Assembly: GCA_027625915.1 (NCBI GenBank)
Contig: JANTQA010000032.1
Span: forward strand, 5,642,001-5,706,000
From: Anaeramoeba flamelloides
Lineage: Eukaryota > Metamonada > Anaeramoebidae
DNA length: 64,000 nucleotides
Reading direction: 5' to 3'
Position 1 is the stretch's first letter. Each line of letters starts with the position of its first letter. The notes beneath the pieces were generated by a model. That model searched no databases and was not told the DNA's origin. It worked only from the letters and a program-made list of their open reading frames with translations. A program made the translations under genes and the position numbers. Positions 1 through 10,375 of the stretch are shown here, one piece after another.

Positions 1-1979
1 TTTTCGAGATTATTATCATTGTCTTGCTTGGTTAAAAATATTTCTGGGTTTTGTAATCTTCCAAAGAAATTTGCAAGTGGATGCTCTTTATCAATTTTTA
101 TTTCTGAATTGAAATCATTTAAATTAGTTAAATTTTCATTTTCATTATTATTATTATCCTCATTATTTATAAAACTAAATCTTTTATCCCTTTGAAAAGT
201 TTTTATTTTTGTATTGATGAAATGTTTATTATTTAATTTTCTTTTTCGATCGATATTTTTATTAAAATTAAAATTTTGATTGATATTCTGATTATGATTT
301 TGTTTATTTTGAATTTTGTATCTTTTTTTTTTGCCAATAATCAAATATCTTTTTAATTTGGGCTTGTTTTGATTAAAATTATTTTTTTTAAAAGGATCGT
401 TCGATTGATTGTTTTTTTGTTTTAAATCTCGAATTCTGCTACTTCGGCGAGTGGGTTGCGTTGATTGTAATTTGTTTCTTTTTCTTCTTTGAACAGTTTT
501 TTCTTGAAAAATTTTATTATTGTTGTGCATTTGGGGGTGTTCTTGTTGTATTAATTCTTTTGAATTTTGATCTTTAATTATTTCAAAATTGTTTTGTATT
601 TTATTCTGATTTAGAATATTGTTGTTTATTTCTGGTAAATTTATTGCCACTAAAGGGTTTTTTATGATTGTTGGTAAATTTTCTATTATTTCATTTCCCC
701 TTTGATTTTTTTGAGTTTTTGATCCGCATTGAATTTTAATATTAATTTCAATTTCTTCTGTTGGTTCTTCCCTTATTTTTTCTTTTTTTTTTTCAGTTTC
801 TTTTTCATTTCCATTTTCATTTGCTTTCTCTTTTTCTTTTACTTTTACTTTTTCTTCTTCTTTTTCTTTTTCTTCTTCTTTTTCTTTTTCTTTCTTTTTT
901 TCTTTTGCTTTTACCTTTTCTTTTACTTTCTTTCTTTCTTTTACTTTTACCTTTTCTTTTTCTTTCTCTTCCCCATTTTTTTTGTAGTACTCTTTTTTTT
1001 CTAATTCTTTTTCTGTTTCTTTTTCTTCATTTTTTTTCAATTGATTTAAATTCTTAATTGTGTGTCCTAAATTCTCTTGTAAATTCATATTTTGATCAAT
1101 TTTTTTATTGGTAATTTCAGAAATTGTCATTTTTAATATTTGTGGTTGATTTTCATTTTCATTTCCATTTTCATTTTCGTTTTCATTTTCGTTTTCATTT
1201 GCATTTTCATTCTCATTCTCATCCTCATTCTCATTCCCATTCCTATTCCCATTCCCATTCCCATTGTTATTATTATTTGTATTATCGTTTATAATTTTAT
1301 TTTTGTTTTTATTATTTTGCATCCTTTTTTGTTCAGCCACTTTTTTAATATTTAAATTTTGATTAATATTTAAAATTACTTTTGAATTACCTTTTGCTGA
1401 TCTCAAAATACGCCCAGAGCGTGTTGTAATGCCAACAAGAGGTGGGTTTGGAAAATTATTTATATTCTTTGATTTTTGATTTGGTTTTTGTGATAAAAAA
1501 TCAGTTTGAGAATTTTGTGTTTGATTTGAAGTTTTAATTTTTTGTTTTGTTTTTTTTTTCTTTTTATCCAAAAGAAAGTTTTCTCTTTTGAAGTTACAAC
1601 TCCGAGTGAAAATTTTATTCTGTTTTGGCTGTAAGAATGCTTTTTGATTTGAAATCCCCCTTTTTGTGGAACTGATTTCCTTTTTACGGTTATTGGGTCT
1701 TTCGATATAAATGTCAAACGCGTATTCAATCTGTAAAACCTCAACTTTTAATTGCTGATACAGTAACCCAATCGTAATTTTTTGTGAGTTTGTAATCCCA
1801 AACCCTTGCGGGTAATACAAATTCACAGGAAACAGTTTTAACCGATAAATTTTATTCGGGAACGATCCTTTTTCGTTTGTGTCACAATTCCATTTTTTGT
1901 TTAAATGACGAATAATGCTTGTTAGCGATTTGTTTGATCTTAAAGATAACCTATTTTGTTTTTTTGTGAACACATCCAT
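1..1979 (-). CDS. Partial Lys/Glu/Asn-rich protein with Cramped/TKI1-like N-terminus
   Basis: An uninterrupted frame of 659 codons runs from an ATG at 1979 off the left edge of the window, so the 3' end is missing. A TGA lies directly before the ATG in the same frame, which fixes the start. Residues about 10-100 look folded: a stretch ending in IIRHLNKKW, then YRLKLFP, then ITIGLLYQQL and LQIEYAF. This order (helix ending HLxxKW, a LxLFP strand, a helix, then an FRLxY-like strand) recalls plant TSL-kinase-interacting protein 1 and animal Cramped, both chromatin or regulatory proteins. That assignment is from memory and tentative. Next come basic segments (TTRSGRILRS, and later RRSSRIRDL), Asn-Gly/Asn-Glu runs coded by about 1150-1290, and a long Lys/Glu run coded by about 780-1060. 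A nuclear role is inferred. I am sure it is coding and unsure of the family. Confidence 0.8.
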   Translation of the reverse strand, partial: MDVFTKKQNRLSLRSNKSLTSIIRHLNKKWNCDTNEKGSFPNKIYRLKLFPVNLYYPQGFGITNSQKITIGLLYQQLKVEVLQIEYAFDIYIERPNNRKKEISSTKRGISNQKAFLQPKQNKIFTRSCNFKRENFLLDKKKKKTKQKIKTSNQTQNSQTDFLSQKPNQKSKNINNFPNPPLVGITTRSGRILRSAKGNSKVILNINQNLNIKKVAEQKRMQNNKNKNKIINDNTNNNNNGNGNGNRNGNENEDENENENANENENENENENGNENENQPQILKMTISEITNKKIDQNMNLQENLGHTIKNLNQLKKNEEKETEKELEKKEYYKKNGEEKEKEKVKVKERKKVKEKVKAKEKKKEKEKEEEKEKEEEKVKVKEKEKANENGNEKETEKKKEKIREEPTEEIEINIKIQCGSKTQKNQRGNEIIENLPTIIKNPLVAINLPEINNNILNQNKIQNNFEIIKDQNSKELIQQEHPQMHNNNKIFQEKTVQRRKRNKLQSTQPTRRSSRIRDLKQKNNQSNDPFKKNNFNQNKPKLKRYLIIGKKKRYKIQNKQNHNQNINQNFNFNKNIDRKRKLNNKHFINTKIKTFQRDKRFSFINNEDNNNNENENLTNLNDFNSEIKIDKEHPLANFFGRLQNPEIFLTKQDNDNNLE
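780..1290. repeat. Coding microsatellites (KE and NE/NG runs)
   Basis: Pyrimidine-rich TTTTC/TTCTTC repeats at about 780-1030 and ATTTTC/ATTCCC repeats at about 1150-1290 lie in frame in the minus-strand gene and encode Lys-Glu and Asn-Glu/Asn-Gly runs. Read on the plus strand they give meaningless Phe- and Ile-rich frames. They are the likeliest places for length variation between alleles. Confidence 0.8.
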
Positions 1980-2326
1980 TCAGATATATATGTGGGTGCA
2001 TTTATTAGAATTCGGTAACATTAACAAGAAGTAGAGGTAAACGCAAAATAGCCAAATTTGGTATTTTGAAAACAAAGGGTTAATATTTTCGAAAATTTTA
2101 ATTTTAGCAAAAGAGAAACAAAAAACTGTTATTTTGGGTTGTGAAAAAGAAAAAAAAAAAATTTGTCAATCCAGAGTTAAATTTTGACGTTACAGTTTTG
2201 TTAAGTGAAGATCTGGAATTTTTTATTCTTTTGGTAAGGCTTTTTTTTAGAAAAAAAACAGTTTTTTATCAAAATAAAAAGAACAAGAATCCAACAGCAT
2301 CAAAAAAAAAATAAAAAAAAAAAATA

Positions 2327-2479
2327 TTACTCTATAAAAGCAGAATGACCACTTTCTTTCATAAGTTTTGCCAATTCAACTGTTTTTGGGATAATTTGAA
2401 CAACAACTCTTCTTGTTGATAACTGTTTTATTGTTTCAAGTGGTTTTGTTTGAGTTGATTGTTTGAATTGCTGATTCAT
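2327..2479 (-). CDS. Small 50-residue protein, unrecognised
   Basis: ATG at 2479 to TAA at 2327. The product starts MNQQFKQSTQTK and continues with LSTRRVVVQIIPKTVELAK and LMKESGHSAFIE. Base composition is clearly richer in G+C than the surroundings, and the second half has the mixed hydrophobic/charged pattern of a real fold (a beta strand VVVQII followed by an amphipathic helix). It lies 350 bases upstream of the start of the partial gene on the same strand. No convincing splice acceptor lies just before the ATG, so a single-exon small gene is the simplest reading. It could instead be the last exon of a longer gene. I do not recognise the family. Confidence 0.45.
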   Translation of the reverse strand: MNQQFKQSTQTKPLETIKQLSTRRVVVQIIPKTVELAKLMKESGHSAFIE

Positions 2480-5400
2480 GAAATGTCTTAAATTTATTTC
2501 GATTCAATAAAAAAAAAAAATTTTTTTTTAGAGGAATTCAAACAAAAAGGAAAAGGAAAAAATGAAACCAAAATAATTTTACAGAAAAAGAGTCACAAAT
2601 ATGTGGAATTAAAACCAAAGTTTTTTCTAATGTTAAAAAGAAACAAAAACTCAATAAGTTTATTGGAACCCAATTTCTTTCTGTTGTGGTTTCGTAAATT
2701 TTTTCACAATAGCAGAACAAATTATTTTGAGCAAAGTTAAAAAAATAAATTTTTCTTTCATCTTTTTCAGACTGGAATTCTTTTTCTAATCTGACTTTAT
2801 GGCCAAGTACCCATAATAAAAGAACGTTTTTCTAAGTGGTTTTGAATACTTCTATTTAGAATAGAATTTATTTTTAGGATTTATGATATTATTTAAATAT
2901 AAATACAGATTTTTATTTCAAGTTCTAAAACCGAACTTGTTTGAGGAATTTTGGTTCAAAAAAACACAAAAATCTTGTCAAAAATAATTAGAGATGATAA
3001 TTTGTAAGATTTAATTAAACTTTAGGTTTGAACTTTGATTTAAATTTTTAATTACTATTATTTGAATTATAAATAGGAAAAACTTTTCACTTCCTTTTCT
3101 CTATATTTTTTTTAAAAATAGAGTTCTCAAAGAAGTAGGTTGTATTTGTGGATCAATTTGAAAAAGGAAATTGAATATGAAGTGAAATTTATTCCCATTT
3201 AGAATTCAAATACCAATATTTTAATTTGATTCACAAAACAAAAAGAAAAGAAATGTTATTGAATAAAAATCCATTACTGAGATCGCAAAGTGAATAGGAA
3301 GAGAAAAAAACTTACTTTCAAAAAACTACCACTATTCTCTTTCGTAAAAATTTTCGAATATTACTAGAACAGTCAATTTTAGTTTGAAACAGAAAATGGG
3401 TAAATACAAACACAAGAATCATAATCAGAACAAACCTAATGTGTTTGATCAATGTACTTCCTAAATGTGAAAGGTATCAAACCTTATTTCAAATTTATTG
3501 ATTTTTCACACTAAAATTTCCAAAATTTTATTTTTTTTTTTAATAATTGGACACTATTTTTTAAGTTTTTTTTTTTTGCCTTTGAAGATTTTTTTGAATT
3601 TTATGATTTTTATTAAATGATAATTTTTATTATAAATAAGGTTATCAACAATTTTGTGCACTTTTTGCTATAATTATTGTAATGATTTAATAGTTGTTAG
3701 ACATTTTATTGGAATTATTTTGAAAAGAGGATGTTTGTAAAACTAATTATTATATTTTTTTTTGGAAAAAGTGGATTAGTAATCATTAAATTTTCAAGAT
3801 CTCTATTGTTAGATAAGAAAATATTTTTTTTAAAATTTGGGTTTTTGTTGATTAGAGCAAACCAAAAAGTTTTTTAATAGAGAAAACCTGGAAAGTCAAA
3901 AAAAAATTGTATTTTGGTATCCGAATAATAAATATTTAAATTATCTTCGAAAGTACAATGTTTTTCAGTCCTGATAATATAATCAGTTGAATTTAATCAT
4001 TCAGGGTAATATATATATTTTGTATTCTGGAAATTGAAAATAATTGAACTTTTAATTATTGAACTAAAAAATACTAAAAAAGATATTAAAAAATTAATTT
4101 TTGACAATATAACTCATAAAACTAATTTATGTTTGTTTGTTGATATTTTGTTGTAATGAATGTAAATAAGTTTTCGAAAAAGTTTTTGTTCATATTTTTT
4201 TAAAAAAACAACTTTTGATTATAATACAGAACTTTCAAATTTTCAAATTTGGTAATAAAAAAAAAAACGTGAAATAATGCAATGGGTATTAGTATATTTA
4301 GCAAGTAAATGGTTTTTTTAATGTGTAATTAATGATCTTTTTAAAAAATCTGAAAACCATTATTAGACTTTACCCTATTTGTGTGGCATTATTTCACTAG
4401 GAACTGGCATTTTTTAAATCGAAATAAATTATCAAAAAAAAATTATGATCAAAGAAGCAAAAAATAATACCAAAATTAATATAAATTTTAACAAATATAC
4501 TTTAATTTTTTTTAATAGATGATAATAGTAATAATATTTAAGAATTTTAATTCTTTATAGAAAAAAAATTTTTTTTTATTAATTTTTCAATAAATATTTT
4601 TTCATTTTTTTCAAAATCTATAATAAAAAAATAAAAGAAATCTAATTTTTTTTAAATACCAATTAATTATAATTGGTATAACGGTAAAAATAGCAAATTA
4701 CTTGAAAAGAAAGATAATTTTAGTATAAAAGAATTGAAAGATCAAATAACTTTTCAACTGAATAACTTTACACAAAGATAATAAGAAATCTTTTAATTTA
4801 CTCAAGAAATGAATGATAAATCATATATGGTTATCAAGATCTAAAAAAATAGTAATAGCTGGATATAAAATTAACTTTATTTTTTTTATTGCAATAAATT
4901 GATAAATGATATAAAGAAAAGTGTAATTTTTATTTTTTTAAATTACCATTTGATAATTTTCAGAAATAAACTCTATGATATTGAAAAGAAGCAAAAAATT
5001 ATAAATTATTGATACAAAACAAGAAAAATCCAATTATGAACTGTAATTTTTTTTTTGATCGAAAATTTTCAGTATATTAAAAAAATCAGTGGCCGTCTCT
5101 ATTTTTAAGACACAAACTTTCAACCAAAATTAAGACACAAAAAATTGTCAAATTATGACACAAAATTTAAAATTTTTTTTTTACACAAATTATTCAATTA
5201 ATTTTGTACCTTAATTTGAGATTTTTTGTGCCTTGAATTACACTGATAGGTTATATCCCAATAGTGGAACTGATTGTAACTAATTGAATTTTAGGATTTC
5301 GATTTTATTCTAAAAATATAATTAATTTTCAAATAAACAGAAAACGTAAAGAAAAGTTAGTTACTCTACAATGATATAACAAAAACTGGGCTATTCAGTA

Positions 5401-5841
5401 ACTAAATTTGGATTTTTTTTTTCTTATAATCTACAGAGTTCCCAAAATGATTCAATTTTTGGAATTTTTAGAATCTCAAAAATTAAAATCTGGAATCATA
5501 ATATTAAAATGATTCCAATTTAATCAATTTTTATCAAACATTTTTCACTTGGTTAAGTACCTTTGAAGTATAATTTATCAAAAACATTAAAAATTATTTT
5601 ATTCTGATTCTATGGAATCAAAAAAAATTTTTTTATTTGGTACCCATAACTCAATGTAAAAAAAAAAAAAAAGAATCTTAGATTCCATTTCAAAGAAAAA
5701 TAATTTTTTATCAGTAAGAAACTTAAAAAGTTCAGTATTGATGAAAAGATGATGAAAACTAAAACCCAAAGAAGAAAAACCTTAAATATTAATTTTTTTT
5801 TAGAAATAATAAATTTTTTTAGAAAATAAAAAAAAAAATTA
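2480..5841. other. Gene-free AT-rich spacer
   Basis: About 3.4 kb dominated by A and T runs. A moderately G+C-richer patch at about 2534-2740 is open on both strands but is not convincing as an exon. Around 5104-5180 a short motif (GACACAAA) recurs three times with AT spacers. I see no gene, RNA gene or clear transposon here. Confidence 0.5.
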
Positions 5842-6222
5842 TTAATTATTTAATTTTGAGAAAGATGTGATTCCTTGTAAAAACGATTGTAAACAAGAAA
5901 TGAGTTGAGACTTATCATTGGAAGAAAAAAGAATCATTAGATTCCAGGGAATTAAAAAAAGAGAATTATTTTGAGTTTTTTTCAAAAAAGAATCAAAATG
6001 TGAACCCTGATAATCTATCTGAATTGAAAATTCAAATTTTTTTGAAAACTTAAAAAAACCTGCCTTCACTATATAAGTGATAATCAAAAATGGGGTTTCC
6101 ACTCTTTTAATGATAAATTTGAAACAGAACAAAATGTTATTGAAAAATGATATAAAAAAAAATCTAGTTATCAATAAATAGATAAAATATAAAAATAAAA
6201 AACAAAAATAAAAATAACTCAT
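5842..6222 (-). CDS. Doubtful small ORF, unrecognised
   Basis: A 126-codon frame on the same strand as the Kelch-BTB gene, beginning 236 bases beyond that gene's stop. The first 40 residues are a Phe/Tyr/Ile-rich stretch such as AT-rich DNA gives by chance. The second part (with IQIDYQGSHFDSFLKK, then LFLIPWNLMILFSSND and LQSFLQGI) has Trp, Gly and a strand/helix pattern that could be a PH- or GRAM-like domain end. It may be one exon of a longer gene. No family is assigned. Confidence 0.3.
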   Translation of the reverse strand: MSYFYFCFLFLYFIYLLITRFFFISFFNNILFCFKFIIKRVETPFLIITYIVKAGFFKFSKKFEFSIQIDYQGSHFDSFLKKTQNNSLFLIPWNLMILFSSNDKSQLISCLQSFLQGITSFSKLNN

Positions 6223-6457
6223 TTATTTTAAAAGAATGTTTTTATAAAAATTTTTTTCATATATTAAAAAATGAATAAGCATTGGATTAATAATAAATTG
6301 ATTATAATTACAATATAATATTATTATTAAGTTGAATCATTCTACTGTTAAGAAATAATTAAACATTTAATCTAATAAAAGTTCAAAAAAAAAAAAAAAA
6401 AAAAATAATAATAATAATAATAATAAATAAAAAATCTCAACCAATAATCGATGAAAT

Positions 6458-9073
6458 TTAATAAACAACTTTTCTTTTTTTAGAATTTCTTTTTTGAAAG
6501 TTTTCATAATTTAGATTATTTAAAAATTCTAAAATTTCTGAATTTTGATTATTTATAAAAAAAGAATAATTTTTCAATTGGTTTAAATTTTCTTTAATAT
6601 AAACAGAAGAAAGTCTATAAAGCTTTTTTTGATTAAAGGAATATGCTCCTTGTAATATTTGGAAAATGTTTTTATTATTAAAACCATTTTTTATGATAAT
6701 ATTTCTTGCCAATTTTTCGATTTTATTATTTTTTAAACCATAAAATTCTGAGATTCCAAATAATTCCAGGCAAATTAAACTGTTTAGTTGTGAAGGAAGT
6801 GTATCTGTATAGAGAAAATAAATAAAAGCTTTTATTGCTTCAGCTGATCGGTTAGATTTTTCAACCATGGAGTTACAATTTTTTTCATGAGAATACATTA
6901 GCATTGCTCTAAATAAACTAGATCGGGCTGCTAATATCATTTTGTGTACTAATATTTCAATATTTTTATTATCATTGGCATTGATATTGCCCATGGCCTT
7001 GTAGTTGCAGCTGCCGTGTGTGTTGTTCGTGCTCTTGTTTATATTGGTCTTGGTCTTGTTATTGATATTCGTATTGATATTAGCATTGTTCTTGTTCTTG
7101 GTCTTGGTATTGTTATTGATATTGGTCTTGCTATTGGTATTGGTATTGGTCGTGTTATTGGTATTGGTATTCTTTATTTGCTGATTATTATTAATTACTA
7201 ATTTAAAATCCATTGTATGGTTCATTGTTAACAATGTTCTTAAATCGAATAAAATAGTATTTGAATTTTCCACGGGCGGCAATTCGTTTTTAGATAATTG
7301 CATTAATCTAGGTAATAAAAGTACCCCAGCTGCCTGTTGTAAAAATTTGAGGTTAGCTGGTTTCGAAATTCTAATTCTACCGGAATATAAATAAAATAAT
7401 ATATCCTCGACAATCGAATGATTTACCAATTTTGCATACTTTAAGAAGGTGTTTAAACCAGCCTTACATCTTAATTGTATAACTGTGGAATTAGCCGGTA
7501 CTTTAATTTTATCTTTGCAAATGATCTCAAGATCGTAAATATAATATCTGGCGTCCATGAAAAAATCGATAATTTCTGTCACTATTGGATACTCAAAACG
7601 CTTTATGTAAATACTATTTTCATTTTGCTCATTAATCTTCGCCCGTATGCCAAACCCGGTGATTAGCATGTTATCTAATGCAAAGAGATCATGGCCAAAT
7701 CTTCCCGGCTTTGTTTCGTTGTGCTTATTGAGAGTTACCCATTGAAGTTTTAAAAAATCAAAATAATGTAAGTCGTTTAAATCCCCCAATGCGCCATATC
7801 CCCCAAAGATAAACCATTTGTTGTCAAAGACGCAGGACGAAGAAACACTTCTCCTTGCAGGTAAGACTCCCTTTTTTGGGATAATCTCCCTCCATTTGTT
7901 ATTCTTAATAGAATAGCAGTAAATGTTCGCACTCCTTAATGGGGAAATGTCTCCTTTGCCCGTACATATATACATTTCCTTTTTGTATATACACGCTACA
8001 TGCAAAGTCAACGGCATTCTCTCTTCATCAAACCCCTTGGATTCAATTTTTGTCCAAATTCGCTTTTTGATATTATAACGATAAAAGGAATTCCGATATA
8101 CTTTTTTGCCATCCCAGCCCCCATATAAATATAAAAACCCTTTATGTGCCAATAAGGAGTGATCAGTTCGTGGGCCGGGGATTTCATTTTTTGTTTTTTT
8201 TTTTCTTTCTTTATCAATTTCTTGTTCTTTTTCTTTTTTAATTTCCTTTTCTTTTTCAAATTCAAATTCTATTTTTTTTTCTATTTCCTTTTCCCTTTCC
8301 TTTTCCTTTTTCTTTTCTTTTTCTTTTTGTTTTCTTTTTGTTTTCTTTGCTAAGACATTTTTTTTCCTTTTCCTTTTCCTTTTCCTTTTCCTCTTTCTTT
8401 TCTTCGTTAACAATTTCTCATTTGAATTCTTCATTTCTGATGACCAATTCGTAAAATTATTATCAGAATGTAAATGCTTATTTTTTGAAAGTAATTCCCA
8501 TTTTAATGTTTCAAAATCAAATACCCAAAAATCGTTTAAATACTCGTTTAGGCCATGCCCACCAAATAAATACATCTTATTTTTGTAAACACACAATTTG
8601 TGTCCCCACCGTGCTTCTGGTTTCTTTGAAGAATTGACGTGGACTTTTGACCATCTTTGAGTAATTAAATCAAAGCAGTAAAAATGATCATAGACAACTG
8701 TTCGAGAGATGCCTCCTCCGAAAAGCCAGATCTTGTGCCTGTAGAGTGCGGTTTCTGTTCTTTGGCCCTTGGGCACCAAACTTTGCTCGGTAAGTCGATT
8801 TCGTACTTCGAGCTCTTCCCATCTCATGTTTGGCGAAAACATCGACTCTTGACAGCAGTACTTGTCTGGGTAGAGGACGTACTTTTGCTCAACGTTATTT
8901 GGATTTTGTAAAACTCTTGAGAGATCTAGCCTTTCAATTATGCCATTAATGATTCCCTCCTTCGAAACATTCGATCCCAACTCTTCGATGATGTTCCTTA
9001 ATAGTCCTTGTGGGTTTTCGTGGTGAGAAAGCGCTGTGTGGATGATTTTCATCCTTTTGCCAATTTCATTCAT
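6458..9073 (-). CDS. LZTR1-like Kelch repeat protein with two BTB domains
   Basis: 871 residues, one exon. Residues about 1-100 form a helical leader. Kelch repeats occupy about 105-200 and 298-485; each shows the typical GG followed by Tyr and Trp (IWLFGG, MYLFGGHG, LYLYGGWDG, WFIFGGYG). A first BTB domain lies at about 512-595 (YDLEIICKDK, then IVEDILFYLYSGRI). A second lies at about 619-760 (MDFKLVI, then VHKMILAARSSLFRAML and FIYFLYTDTL), with a BACK-like helical tail to about 835 and a basic C-terminus. Kelch-BTB-BTB in this order is the layout of LZTR1, a CUL3 ubiquitin-ligase substrate adaptor; a CUL3-adaptor role is inferred from that. Two low-complexity insertions are unusual: a Lys/Arg then Lys/Glu run (about 224-295) splitting the Kelch propeller, and an Asn/Thr run (about 628-700) inside the second BTB fold. 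Amoebozoan or metamonad paralogue families are large, so orthology to LZTR1 is not claimed. Confidence 0.9.
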   Translation of the reverse strand: MNEIGKRMKIIHTALSHHENPQGLLRNIIEELGSNVSKEGIINGIIERLDLSRVLQNPNNVEQKYVLYPDKYCCQESMFSPNMRWEELEVRNRLTEQSLVPKGQRTETALYRHKIWLFGGGISRTVVYDHFYCFDLITQRWSKVHVNSSKKPEARWGHKLCVYKNKMYLFGGHGLNEYLNDFWVFDFETLKWELLSKNKHLHSDNNFTNWSSEMKNSNEKLLTKKRKRKRKRKRKRKKNVLAKKTKRKQKEKEKKKEKEREKEIEKKIEFEFEKEKEIKKEKEQEIDKERKKKTKNEIPGPRTDHSLLAHKGFLYLYGGWDGKKVYRNSFYRYNIKKRIWTKIESKGFDEERMPLTLHVACIYKKEMYICTGKGDISPLRSANIYCYSIKNNKWREIIPKKGVLPARRSVSSSCVFDNKWFIFGGYGALGDLNDLHYFDFLKLQWVTLNKHNETKPGRFGHDLFALDNMLITGFGIRAKINEQNENSIYIKRFEYPIVTEIIDFFMDARYYIYDLEIICKDKIKVPANSTVIQLRCKAGLNTFLKYAKLVNHSIVEDILFYLYSGRIRISKPANLKFLQQAAGVLLLPRLMQLSKNELPPVENSNTILFDLRTLLTMNHTMDFKLVINNNQQIKNTNTNNTTNTNTNSKTNINNNTKTKNKNNANINTNINNKTKTNINKSTNNTHGSCNYKAMGNINANDNKNIEILVHKMILAARSSLFRAMLMYSHEKNCNSMVEKSNRSAEAIKAFIYFLYTDTLPSQLNSLICLELFGISEFYGLKNNKIEKLARNIIIKNGFNNKNIFQILQGAYSFNQKKLYRLSSVYIKENLNQLKNYSFFINNQNSEILEFLNNLNYENFQKRNSKKRKVVY
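7010..7200. repeat. Coding Asn/Thr repeat inside second BTB domain
   Basis: Imperfect 6-12 base units of the type GGTATT/GGTCTT (plus strand) encode an Asn-Thr-Asn-Lys run at residues about 628-685 of the Kelch-BTB protein. The insertion falls between the first strand of the BTB fold (FKLVI) and the VHKMILA helix. Confidence 0.75.
8180..8405. repeat. Coding Lys/Arg-Lys/Glu microsatellite inside Kelch propeller
   Basis: TTTTCC units, perfect over several copies near 8365-8395, encode KRKRKR. Adjoining TTTTTC-type units encode a Lys/Glu run. Together they add about 70 residues between two Kelch blades of the minus-strand gene. Confidence 0.8.
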
Positions 9074-10375
9074 TTTATTGTTATTCTTGTTAAAGTAAGA
9101 ATAATTTTTTTTTAAACAAAAAAAAACTGTTTTTTATTGGCTTGAAGTTGGAAAACTTCCTTCGAATTTATTTTGAGATTGAAGTGTTGTAGTCTCGAGA
9201 CCGAAATTTTCAAAGCACTTCAGAATTAAAAAAATATTTTGATATCAAAATAAGAAAGCAACTTTTAGTACATCAAACGTGAAAAAATGTTTTGGATTTA
9301 CTGGTTTGCATTTTTTATAAACTTAGAATACTTGGTGGTACATTGGATTCTTTTTTTCAGAATTCAACACACCACTTATTAGAATAAATCGAGTTTAAAA
9401 AAATAAGGTACATTTCCAACTTTTTGAAAACTAAATTGTACTTTTTTTCGCTTTATTCTTTAGTCAAATTTGTTTGCCAAACTTTCTTAAAAAGTATAAG
9501 TTAAATTTTATTGTTTATAAGCTGAGAACAGATTTTGGGAATAATTGAACACCAAAATCGTTTTCTGTTACAGGAAAAAAATTCATATTTTTGATTAGGA
9601 TCATTAACAGAACGTTACTGAAACTGAAAACGGAAAGTAAGATCAATAAAAAGAAGAAACAAATTATCTTGAAAGAATAATTCCGTAAATAATTTTCAAT
9701 CAAACAAACAAAAACAATTTCTCACTTTTTCTATAATCAAAATGATATAGGTGGTTTTGGAGATCAGTAAACAGAGTCAAATTTAATCAGCAATTTTTAA
9801 AACTATACTTGTCAAATTAATATATTCAATTCTATATCAAGCGAAGTAAATATCTTTTTTTCGAGCTGAGTGAAATACCCCAGCATCTTCACAATGTAAG
9901 GGAAATAAAAATCTTGAATTTCTCTTAATTCCGATCTAATGAACTTTTGAGTAAAAATTAATTTATCAATTTGATTAAAAGAGAAACAGTTTAATGATCA
10001 AAAAGAATTGCTAAAAAAATCTATTTGTAAAAAACTAAATAGAACAAAATTTTTGTTTCGCTTTAGAAAATAATTTATTTCCAAGTTCTGAACCAAATTT
10101 GTATTTGATAATTTCAAACATTAGTAGTATTGTCACCCCTTTGATTCCACTCCCTTTGACTTGGCGTGTTCAGATGAATTTTTAGATTTTGCTTTGATTT
10201 ATTTCAAAATCGTTGATGAATTTTTTATTTTGCAATTATTAGTAATCTTAACACCAAACCAACAAAAACAATTTATAGTTTGTCTTTTTTATCAAAACGT
10301 AATATGTGTTTTTGGAGATCGGAAAAATAGTGAATTTTTTCAACATACTTGTATTGAAAAAATCAATCAAATTAA
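9074..10375. other. Gene-free spacer upstream of Kelch-BTB gene
   Basis: AT-rich DNA with no convincing gene. About 9709-9775 and 10262-10325 are diverged direct copies of one another (both contain ACAAAAACAATTT and GTTTTGGAGATC-like blocks), so an old repeat is present. The frame at 10161-10403 runs into the foldback element and is not treated as a gene. Confidence 0.4.

Noticed and set aside
729-1355. Plus-strand Phe- and Ile-rich frames
   Set aside because: They are the complement of the Lys/Glu and Asn/Glu runs of the minus-strand gene, which has a fixed start and is open for 659 codons.
2534-2740. Frames open on both strands, one preceded by an acceptor-like TTTTTTTTAG
   Set aside because: Lys/Asn/Phe-rich, no start that fits, no domain; opposing frames look equally good, as in chance sequence.
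4660-4700. Short tRNA-like palindrome AATTAATTATAATTGG
   Set aside because: No acceptor stem, T-loop or anticodon arm can be drawn around it.
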